Shown here: piece after piece, positions 58,766-63,654 of the stretch
How the letters are laid out: each line of letters starts with the position of its first letter
How positions within the stretch are numbered: the stretch's first letter is position 1
IMG/VR virus record: IMGVR_UViG_3300020538_000004
Span: 1 to 64,000 of that record
Reading direction: 5' to 3' (one strand)
Length of the DNA stretch: 64,000 nt
Source of the DNA: a virus
Notes under the pieces: model-generated
What the model was told of the DNA's origin: nothing
Databases searched by the model: none
What the model saw: only the letters and a program-made list of their open reading frames with translations
Translations under genes and position numbers: made by a program

Positions 58766-59386
58766 ATGAAGACTGATGTTAAAAAATTAGATCATCCCCT
58801 ATTCGATATGCTAAATCAGGAAAAAAAACCCACATGTGCCTTTACAGATAAACCCCTCGGGCATATCCATGAGTATTATCTCGTGGGACAAATTGAAGAA
58901 GCTTCGAAATACACCGAGTGGTTTAATCAGATTCGTCATTGTCCTCCAAATGATCTCGTGAAAATCTACATCAATTCTTCGGGTGGCGATCTATGGTCAG
59001 CAATTCAGTTCATGCGGGTGATCCGTGAATGCAAAGCTCCAGTCATGGCCTCCGTTGAGGGCGCCTGTATGTCTGCAGCAACTATCGTCTTTTTAATGTC
59101 AGATAGCTTTGAAATCTCTGCTCATTCAATGTTTATGTTCCACAATTATTCGGGTGGCACAATGGGTAAAGGCGGAGAGATGATCGACCAGATCAAGCAT
59201 GAACGCAAATGGTCTGAAGGATTACTCCAGGAAATTTATTCGGACTTTTTGAAGCCCGATGAGATTCAATCAATTCTTGATAACAAAGATATTTGGATGA
59301 CTGGTAATGAGGTTGTGAATCGACTCAACGCTCGGAGAAAGATTCTTCAAAAGAAGAAGAAAAAAGCCACAAAAGGCATCGAGTAA
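58766..59386 (+). CDS. clpP: ClpP-like serine protease
   Basis: This 206-residue protease has I-N-S-S-G-G-D-L-W-S-A (oxyanion turn), GACMSAATIVFL with nucleophile Ser103 and MFMFHNYSGG with His126. A phage ClpP may join a host unfoldase such as ClpX or act alone. The Lys-rich C-terminal tail (KKKKKATKGIE) is unlike bacterial ClpP. A late or early role cannot be decided from the sequence. Confidence 0.88.
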   Translation: MKTDVKKLDHPLFDMLNQEKKPTCAFTDKPLGHIHEYYLVGQIEEASKYTEWFNQIRHCPPNDLVKIYINSSGGDLWSAIQFMRVIRECKAPVMASVEGACMSAATIVFLMSDSFEISAHSMFMFHNYSGGTMGKGGEMIDQIKHERKWSEGLLQEIYSDFLKPDEIQSILDNKDIWMTGNEVVNRLNARRKILQKKKKKATKGIE

Positions 59387-59433
59387 GTTATTGGTATTCA
59401 ATAACCTGGGGTTATTTTAAGCGGCTGTTTGTA

Positions 59434-59488
59434 ATCAACAGCTTAGGTAAATCGTATTTGTTTACTTTTTGGCGGTTTGTTGTAGGAT
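59434..59488 (+). promoter_or_regulatory. Boxed early promoter
   Basis: Box ATCAACAGCTTAGG (59434-59447), TTTACT (59461-59466), a 16-nt spacer and TAGGAT (59483-59488). ATG 59495 is 6 nt later. A GCTGTT/AACAGC hairpin overlaps the box. Confidence 0.82.
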
Positions 59489-59494
59489 AGTAGC

Positions 59495-59740
59495 ATGTTA
59501 AACAACCCAACCTTTAAAAAGTATGAATCAACTGTTACCGACATGGAACAGTTTGGCGTCGCCGATATTAACCGTTGGTACGAATTTGTTAATGAATACC
59601 GCGTTGCAGGTCAGGACATTGTGATGTCCCTTCTCTCTGATGTTCAACATCTTATGGGTGACCCTCAAAATGATCTTCGCGTCCGCTTTCTGATCAACCG
59701 CGCCAAGTGGGTGACCATGAACAAGCTGGACAACAAGTGA
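59495..59740 (+). CDS. Small early protein, unknown
   Basis: This 81-residue protein is helical (TDMEQFGVADINRWYEFVNE, DIVMSLLSDVQHLMGDPQND). It has its own boxed, leaderless-type promoter and no cotranscribed partner before the next promoter. The family is not recognised. Confidence 0.6.
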   Translation: MLNNPTFKKYESTVTDMEQFGVADINRWYEFVNEYRVAGQDIVMSLLSDVQHLMGDPQNDLRVRFLINRAKWVTMNKLDNK

Positions 59741-59742
59741 TA

Positions 59743-59797
59743 ATCAACAACTTAGGACAATCTAATTAATTTACTTTTAGCCAATTTAGTTTAGGAT
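59743..59797 (+). promoter_or_regulatory. Boxed early promoter
   Basis: Box ATCAACAACTTAGG (59743-59756), TTTACT (59770-59775), a 16-nt spacer and TAGGAT (59792-59797), with ATG 59807 9 nt later. Confidence 0.82.
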
Positions 59798-59806
59798 TAT
59801 ATCATA

Positions 59807-60046
59807 ATGAATACCGCAAAACAAATGAAACGATACTATTACGCTCAGGATCTAAAGTTCGTTGTCAAACTTGGCGAAGAGGCTTACCAAAACGGAATCA
59901 TGGCTGCTTCGCAATGCGACATTCACTTCCACGCATTCGTGAAAGAGTATCGCAAAGAGCCTAAGAAATTAATGAAACTTATGGATGCATGGCGCAAGGG
60001 TTACTTTGATGCCCTTCATTTAGAAACTTCTTTTCAAGGTTCTTAA
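59807..60046 (+). CDS. Small early protein, unknown
   Basis: This 79-residue basic helical protein (MNTAKQMKRYYYAQDLKFVV, GIMAASQCDIHFHAFVKEYR) is first of a four-gene early run from a boxed promoter. Function is unknown. Confidence 0.6.
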   Translation: MNTAKQMKRYYYAQDLKFVVKLGEEAYQNGIMAASQCDIHFHAFVKEYRKEPKKLMKLMDAWRKGYFDALHLETSFQGS

Positions 60047-60052
60047 AATTTT

Positions 60053-60247
60053 ATGAGAATCTCCGAATTAATTAACGAACTCAATGCTGTCAAGGACAAA
60101 CATGGAGACGTCGAAGCAGTAGCCTACAATCCTGAGTATGCTAACTATGATACAGTTGTGCGTATCCATCCTGTTTATCCAGGTTACCCAGGTTTTAAAA
60201 AAGATGAAAACGCACCAGCTTGGGGTGTTTGTATGTCTACTTTCTAA
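60053..60247 (+). CDS. Small protein, ISELINEL-type
   Basis: This 64-residue protein starts MRISELINELNAVKDKHGDV, a start common to small phage proteins of unknown role that read L-x-x-I/V-K-x-K-H-G-D. It ends with GVCMSTF. Function is unknown. Confidence 0.6.
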   Translation: MRISELINELNAVKDKHGDVEAVAYNPEYANYDTVVRIHPVYPGYPGFKKDENAPAWGVCMSTF

Positions 60248-60249
60248 AA

Positions 60250-60474
60250 ATGTCCAACGATAAAATCATTCAAAGTCTTATTCGGTCTGGTATTCTACCC
60301 GACCCCAACTTTGTCCCACGTGAGACCAAGGTCAACCGCTTTGGTATCATGATCTGGGACCACAAAACCGCTGGTCACTGCCAAGTGCTCAACGGTGAAT
60401 CTTACTCTAATGCTCGCAAATACAACGTACCACGAAAAGGCTTCACTTCAGTTGTTAAATCAATTACAGGTTAA
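60250..60474 (+). CDS. Small early protein, unknown
   Basis: This 74-residue protein starts at ATG 60250 (MSNDKIIQSLIRSGILPDPN). Short beta elements follow (FGIMIWDHKTAGHCQVLNGE). The family is not recognised. Confidence 0.55.
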   Translation: MSNDKIIQSLIRSGILPDPNFVPRETKVNRFGIMIWDHKTAGHCQVLNGESYSNARKYNVPRKGFTSVVKSITG

Positions 60475-60478
60475 TGTA

Positions 60479-61108
60479 TTGACTCCTGTTGATGCTTCTG
60501 CGCGTACCACACTGGTGCTCGACGGTTCCTACCAAGCCTATGCCTTCTTCACGGCCCGTGCGTGCATGCGTCACATGATGAATGGTAGGGCTCACGGTAT
60601 CGACGCGAGTGGTAACACAATTCCATGGGACGGTCGTGAGGACAATGACGGTTATTCGTGGTCGAAGAACACCATAGAACTCTTTGACAACCAGCCATGT
60701 CTGCGTTCCGCTCCGGACCGTATCAGTGGCGAAGAAAAGCAATGGGCAATTCCGACCATCGTTGTCTGCACTACTCACTTCGGACATACTGTTCGTCGTG
60801 GTCAGCAAACCTCACTTCGGAGTCTTTACAGCATCTATAAGGGCACCTGTCAGTACTGCCTCAAAAAGATACCTTTCTGCGTTGCCACCAAGGATCACGT
60901 GCATCCCAAGTCAAAGGGTGGTACCAATGACGGGTTCAACCTTGTTCTTGCCTGCCGCGACTGTAATGCTGCCAAGGACAACATTTTCCCGTATTTTGAC
61001 ATTAATGGTAAGGAAGTGGTTCCAAAGAACCGTGTCCAGATCGGCGTTCAAATCCCCGAGGATATGGGTATCCGCGAGGAATGGAAACCATATCTTTTTA
61101 TGCACTAA
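60479..61108 (+). CDS. HNH endonuclease
   Basis: This 209-residue protein has the HNH core C-Q-Y-C-L-K-K, ATKDHVHPKSKGGTNDGFNL and C-R-D-C-N-A-A-K, with two CxxC pairs for structural zinc. The N-terminal part (about 1-115) has no recognised domain. The start is unclear: I chose TTG 60479 just past the previous gene; ATG 60395 in frame would overlap that gene by 80 bp. A homing or DNA-processing nuclease is likely. Confidence 0.75.
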   Translation: MTPVDASARTTLVLDGSYQAYAFFTARACMRHMMNGRAHGIDASGNTIPWDGREDNDGYSWSKNTIELFDNQPCLRSAPDRISGEEKQWAIPTIVVCTTHFGHTVRRGQQTSLRSLYSIYKGTCQYCLKKIPFCVATKDHVHPKSKGGTNDGFNLVLACRDCNAAKDNIFPYFDINGKEVVPKNRVQIGVQIPEDMGIREEWKPYLFMH

Positions 61109-61121
61109 TTGCGCTTTGTTG

Positions 61122-61162
61122 TTTACTTTGTACCAAAACTAAGTATGATAGTCCTATAAATA
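61122..61162 (+). promoter_or_regulatory. Paired early and late promoters before the tRNA region
   Basis: TTTACT (61122-61127), a 16-nt spacer and TATGAT (61144-61149) form an early promoter. An exact TATAAATA (61155-61162) follows, so the downstream RNAs can be made both early and late. Confidence 0.72.
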
Positions 61163-61180
61163 AATCAACAAACACTTCAA

Positions 61181-61273
61181 ATGCTTACGGTACAGATTAA
61201 ATCAGATACAGAACAAAATCCACATAGCTGTGGCTTGTTCTGGTCCGTACGCGGAACAGGTTACAGGGGTTAA
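61181..61273 (+). CDS. Possible 30-codon micro-ORF or leader RNA
   Basis: ATG 61181 opens 30 codons (MLTVQIKSDTEQNPHSCGLF and 10 more) ending at TAA 61271-61273. It lies 19 bp after the late promoter and before a terminator at 61307. The same stretch folds (CCACA/TGTGG; TCCG-TACG-CGGA), so it may be a small RNA instead. Confidence 0.25.
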   Translation: MLTVQIKSDTEQNPHSCGLFWSVRGTGYRG

Positions 61274-61306
61274 AAATAAGGTCGATCTAAAATCGAAATT
61301 ATCTTT

Positions 61307-61340
61307 AACCTCTGGGCCATAAAGCTCAGAGGTTTTTTTA
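61307..61340 (+). terminator. Terminator before the tRNA cluster
   Basis: AACCTCTG (61307-61314) pairs with CAGAGGTT (61327-61334), extended inward by GC/GC, followed by a T-run. Confidence 0.88.
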
Positions 61341-61460
61341 TCACTTTCAGTTTCACTGCCAGACTCCGGCTTTAAGGAGTCCAAACGTCCGATAACGGGT
61401 ATCCAAACCAGCACAAGCTGAGAGGGGTAAAATTAGTTCTTTTTTCAAATAAAAATAGAC

Positions 61461-61500
61461 GAGCCCCGGACGTCTTTAAATAAATTGCCGGGCTCTTTTA
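61461..61500 (+). terminator. Second terminator-like hairpin
   Basis: GAGCCC-CGG (61461-61469, one bulged C) pairs with CCGGGCTC (61488-61495), followed by TTTTA. The 61341-61460 stretch between the two terminators has no recognised gene. Confidence 0.7.
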
Positions 61501-61507
61501 AGGTCTA

Positions 61508-61559
61508 AGTGTTAGATAAAAACGAAATGCCGTCTGCACCGATATGCAGCCAGAACACT
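61508..61559 (+). ncRNA. Folded spacer element
   Basis: AGTGTT (61508-61513) pairs with AACACT (61554-61559), and inside it CTGCA (61534-61538) pairs with TGCAG (61545-61549). It precedes the first tRNA. It is a possible RNA gene or processing element. Confidence 0.35.
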
Positions 61560-61584
61560 GAGCTATCGTTACCTTTCCAATTTT

Positions 61585-61647
61585 CCTACCTGCACTGAAT
61601 GTCGGGTTCATCCGTGAAAGCAGCAATGCTTCTAGGTGCATGGTGGG
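61585..61647 (+). ncRNA. Long hairpin upstream of tRNA-Thr
   Basis: CCTACC-TGCAC (61585-61595) pairs with GTGCA-T-GGTGGG (61636-61647) in an 11-bp stem with one bulge and one G-T pair. It ends 10 bp before the first tRNA. Confidence 0.45.
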
Positions 61648-61657
61648 ATTCAATTTC

Positions 61658-61733
61658 GCCCTTGTAGCTCAGTTGGTAGAGCACCAGTTTTGTAAACTGG
61701 TTGTCGTCGGTTCGATCCCGTCCGAGGGCTCCA
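61658..61733 (+). tRNA. tRNA-Thr(TGT)
   Basis: A full cloverleaf of 76 nt with encoded CCA: acceptor GCCCTTG/CGAGGGC, D-arm TAGCTCAGTTGGTAGAGCA, anticodon arm CCAGT-TTTGTAA-ACTGG, T-loop TTCGATC. Confidence 0.97.
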
Positions 61734-61739
61734 TTTTAA

Positions 61740-61829
61740 GGAAGGGTGGCTGAGTGGTTTAAGGCGCTAGTCTTGAAAACTTGAGTCGCCTAAAAACGAC
61801 CGTGGGTTCGAATCCCACCCCTTCCTCCA
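61740..61829 (+). tRNA. tRNA-Ser(TGA)
   Basis: A 90-nt class II tRNA with long variable arm and encoded CCA. Acceptor GGAAGGG/CCCTTCC; anticodon loop CTTGAAA with stem CTAGT/ACTTG carrying one T-T mismatch; T-loop TTCGAAT. Confidence 0.93.
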
Positions 61830-61834
61830 ATTTA

Positions 61835-61924
61835 GGAAATATGGCCGAGTGGTTTAAGGCAAGACTTTGCTAAAGTCTCGGGTCCTCAAAAGCCCCGAAG
61901 GTTCGAATCCTTCTATTTCCGCCA
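61835..61924 (+). tRNA. tRNA-Ser(GCT)
   Basis: A 90-nt class II tRNA with CCA. Acceptor GGAAATA/TATTTCC; anticodon arm AGACT-TTGCTAA-AGTCT; long variable arm; T-loop TTCGAAT. Confidence 0.96.
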
Positions 61925-61929
61925 TTTTC

Positions 61930-61966
61930 GGTCTAGTAGCTCAGTTGGTTAGAGCATCGTCTACCT
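61930..61966 (+). pseudogene. 5' half of a tRNA gene, interrupted
   Basis: GGTCTAG, a normal D-arm (TAGCTCAGTTGGTTAGAGC) and the 5' side of an anticodon stem (about ATCGTC) are present. The sequence then runs into a homing-endonuclease-like gene. No matching 3' half (CTAGACC) is found before tRNA-Ile. The isotype cannot be told. Confidence 0.75.
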
Positions 61967-61967
61967 C

Positions 61968-61975
61968 TATAAATA
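61968..61975 (+). promoter_or_regulatory. TATAAATA at the insertion junction
   Basis: An exact late-promoter motif just after the broken tRNA and 5 bp before ATG 61981. It could make the inserted gene late-expressed. Confidence 0.5.
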
Positions 61976-61980
61976 GATTA

Positions 61981-62586
61981 ATGCCCAAAGGTAAAACAAC
62001 AACATCTATTTGTCCTAAATGTGGAAATGCCGTATCGCTTTTCGCATTCAATCGTCATTTAAAGTGGCACGATAAACCTAAAGTCATTAAACCTAAAGTA
62101 GAGAGGGTTGCATGGAATAAAGGTAAAACTGTATTGTCCGATGTTAGATGTTTTAGACCAAAAACTGGTCCCGGTACAGGAACTGCGCATACTCAAGAAA
62201 CTAAATCACTATTATCAAAAATAGCAAAAGATCGAGGTTTAGGTGGTTACCAACCTTTGGCTGGAAGAAGTAAAAAATTTAAAGTAAATGATTCATATGG
62301 TAATGAAGTTACACTACAGAGTACATATGAATTAAGATGTAGTTCATTATTAAATGAATTGAATATAAAATGGATTCGACCGAAATCATTAAAATACAAC
62401 AATAAAAGATATTTTGCTGATTTCTATCTAACAGAATATGATTTATATTTAGATCCTAAAAACGATTATAAAGCCATTTTGGATGCAGAAAAAATACAAT
62501 TAGCAGCAAAACAGAATTCTGTAAAAATAATCATTCTTTTAAATAAAGATATAAATGTGGAATATATTAAAAGCCTTTGTAGTTAA
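61981..62586 (+). CDS. Homing-endonuclease-like protein inserted in the tRNA cluster
   Basis: This 201-residue protein has a zinc-finger start (CPKCGNAVSLFAFNRHLKWH), a NUMOD3-like element (VAWNKGKT, then A-H-T-Q-E-T-K-S-L-L-S-K) and a nuclease-like core: T-Y-E-L-R-C, RYFADFYLTEYDLYLDPKND. The pattern fits phage homing nucleases with a PD-(D/E)XK-type or EDxHD-type site. The gene is visibly more AT-rich than its neighbours. Its last 14 bases overlap tRNA-Ile. It most likely invaded a tRNA gene and removed its 3' half. Confidence 0.75.
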   Translation: MPKGKTTTSICPKCGNAVSLFAFNRHLKWHDKPKVIKPKVERVAWNKGKTVLSDVRCFRPKTGPGTGTAHTQETKSLLSKIAKDRGLGGYQPLAGRSKKFKVNDSYGNEVTLQSTYELRCSSLLNELNIKWIRPKSLKYNNKRYFADFYLTEYDLYLDPKNDYKAILDAEKIQLAAKQNSVKIIILLNKDINVEYIKSLCS

Positions 62587-62646
62587 ACGGTATAACCAGC
62601 GCTTGATAAGCGCTAGTCACAAGTTCGATTCTTGTCGAAGGCACCA
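62573..62646 (+). tRNA. tRNA-Ile(GAT)
   Basis: A 74-nt cloverleaf with CCA. Acceptor GCCTTTG/CGAAGGC, anticodon arm AGCGC-TTGATAA-GCGCT, T-loop TTCGATT. Its 5' end is also the 3' end of the endonuclease gene. Confidence 0.95.
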
Positions 62647-62651
62647 GTTTT

Positions 62652-62726
62652 GCGGTATAGGTGTTAATGGATACACGCGAGTTTTCCAAACTTGAGTTCT
62701 GGGATCGTTACCCGGATACCGCTCCA
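62652..62726 (+). tRNA. tRNA-Gly(TCC)
   Basis: A 75-nt cloverleaf with CCA. Acceptor GCGGTAT/ATACCGC; anticodon arm CGAGT-TTTCCAA-ACTTG; T-arm CTGGG-ATCGTTA-CCCGG, with A in place of the usual T54. Confidence 0.85.
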
Positions 62727-62741
62727 TTTTGCAAACGCCAC

Positions 62742-62780
62742 GTCATTGGCGAAATTGAGGTTGACTCAAATGACAATTTT
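62742..62780 (+). other. Spacer hairpin
   Basis: GTCAT and ATGAC enclose TTGAG-GTTGA-CTCAA, a hairpin with an internal loop, followed by TTTTT. It sits between tRNA-Gly and tRNA-Tyr and may act as a terminator or processing site. Confidence 0.4.
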
Positions 62781-62782
62781 TC

Positions 62783-62868
62783 GGGCGCGTCGCATAGCGG
62801 CTATTGCAGGACACTGTAAATGTCCCCTCTTCGGATAACCCTTGGTTCGAGTCCAAGCGTGCCCACCA
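62783..62868 (+). tRNA. tRNA-Tyr(GTA)
   Basis: An 86-nt class II tRNA with CCA. Acceptor GGGCGCG/CGTGCCC; anticodon arm GGACA-CTGTAAA-TGTCC; variable arm with a CTC-TTCG-type turn; T-loop TTCGAGT. Confidence 0.95.
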
Positions 62869-62871
62869 TTT

Positions 62872-62968
62872 TGAGTAGAAATCCAGTTGTTCGTAAAACA
62901 GGAGTCGGTGTTATCATTCAGTATGTTGAACAACAGGTAACCGTGCTCGGAACAATCGGTACTACTCA
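62872..62968 (+). ncRNA. Candidate structured RNA 1 in the tRNA cluster
   Basis: TGAGTAG (62872-62878) pairs perfectly with CTACTCA (62962-62968), a tRNA-like 7-bp closing stem. Inside, GTTGTTC (62886-62892) pairs with GAACAAC (62928-62934) and GTAACCG (62937-62943) with CGGTA (62957-62961, one bulge). No anticodon arm or T-arm is recognised. It is about 97 nt and directly follows tRNA-Tyr. Confidence 0.5.
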
Positions 62969-62975
62969 TTTTTAT

Positions 62976-63051
62976 AGACCCGTAGTGAAACGGATTATCA
63001 CGCAACGCTACGAACGTTGTATTGAAGGTTCGAATCCTTCCGGGTCTACCA
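62976..63051 (+). tRNA. tRNA-Arg(ACG)
   Basis: A 76-nt cloverleaf with CCA. Acceptor AGACCCG/CGGGTCT; anticodon arm CAACG-CTACGAA-CGTTG; T-loop TTCGAAT. A34 should be deaminated to inosine by host TadA. Confidence 0.96.
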
Positions 63052-63056
63052 CTTTA

Positions 63057-63132
63057 GGGAGTTTGGTGAAGCAGGTGCTCACGTGCCGCTGAAGACGGCA
63101 AGAATCTGGATCGATACCAGAAGCTCCCACCA
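63057..63132 (+). tRNA. tRNA-Phe(GAA)
   Basis: A 76-nt cloverleaf with CCA. Acceptor GGGAGTT/AGCTCCC; anticodon arm TGCCG-CTGAAGA-CGGCA; T-arm TCTGG-ATCGATA-CCAGA, again with A for T54. Confidence 0.93.
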
Positions 63133-63135
63133 TTT

Positions 63136-63245
63136 TATTCGGTTAACGGTAGAAGTCCGTGTTGTCGTACCACTTAACGACGTGAAGGACGGCTTAGTGA
63201 GCCGCGCGGGTCGATAAGACCTTCGATTGAAGTTCCGACCGAATA
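63136..63245 (+). ncRNA. Candidate structured RNA 2 in the tRNA cluster
   Basis: TATTCGGT (63136-63143) pairs perfectly with ACCGAATA (63238-63245). Inside, GTCC/GGAC (63155-63158, 63187-63190) encloses GTCGT/ACGAC (63164-63168, 63177-63181); then GGCT/AGCC, GGTC/GACC and CTTC/GAAG hairpins follow. The multibranch 110-nt fold has no anticodon or T-arm and no CCA. Confidence 0.5.
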
Positions 63246-63255
63246 ATTAATTTAC

Positions 63256-63331
63256 AGTAGCGAGGTCGATTGGTCAAGGCAAGAGTTTCATAAGCTCTTT
63301 TATGTGGGTTCAATTCCCACCGCTACTACCA
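63256..63331 (+). tRNA. tRNA-Met(CAT) or Ile2
   Basis: A 76-nt cloverleaf with CCA. Acceptor AGTAGCG/CGCTACT, which is paired at 1-72 and so not an initiator; anticodon arm AGAGT-TTCATAA-GCTCT; T-loop TTCAATT. A CAT anticodon could be elongator Met or lysidine-modified Ile. Confidence 0.94.
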
Positions 63332-63337
63332 TTTTAA

Positions 63338-63414
63338 GCGCCAGTGTTGTTGAAAGGCTAAACTTCTGTTTGCAAAACAGTCACATGCAGGTTCGATCCC
63401 TGTCTGGCGCTCCA
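63338..63414 (+). tRNA. tRNA-Cys(GCA)
   Basis: A 77-nt cloverleaf with CCA. Acceptor GCGCCAG/CTGGCGC; anticodon loop TTGCAAA with stem TCTGT/ACAGT (one terminal mismatch); T-arm GCAGG-TTCGATC-CCTGT. Confidence 0.93.
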
Positions 63415-63419
63415 TTTAC

Positions 63420-63497
63420 GGCGATCATAGCTCAATTGGCCAGAGCACGAGATTGTGATTTTCGGGGTTACGGGTTCAAGCCCCGTTGATCGCCCCA
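63420..63497 (+). tRNA. tRNA-His(GTG)
   Basis: A 78-nt cloverleaf with CCA and the His-specific extra G(-1) opposite C73. Acceptor GCGATCA/TGATCGC; anticodon arm CGAGA-TTGTGAT-TTTCG; T-arm ACGGG-TTCAAGC-CCCGT. Confidence 0.95.
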
Positions 63498-63579
63498 TTT
63501 ATTTTAAAGTATGGGTCATGTTTGAACCCTGGAATCGGTTCGTCCATCCGCGGATTAGGTTACCGCTGCTTTAATTTTT
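63498..63579 (+). other. Spacer between tRNA-His and tRNA-Trp
   Basis: No gene is seen. GGGT/ACCC (around 63511-63530) and GCGG/CCGC-type pairings (around 63553-63568) suggest folding. It may be an RNA-processing spacer. Confidence 0.3.
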
Positions 63580-63654
63580 ACGGATGTGGTACATTAGTAG
63601 TGCAGCAGTCTCCAAAACTGCCTTATGAGGGTGCGATTCCCTCCATCCGTGCCA
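63580..63654 (+). tRNA. tRNA-Trp(CCA)
   Basis: A 75-nt cloverleaf with CCA. Acceptor ACGGATG/CATCCGT; anticodon arm GCAGT-CTCCAAA-ACTGC; T-arm GAGGG-TGCGATT-CCCTC with G in place of the usual T55. Confidence 0.93.

Noticed and set aside
60464-60808. Minus-strand 114-residue frame
   Set aside because: It is antisense to the HNH endonuclease gene and shows no family pattern.
61981-62586. Group I intron in a tRNA
   Set aside because: No 3' tRNA half or recognisable intron core follows the open frame, so a free-standing endonuclease insertion is the simpler reading.
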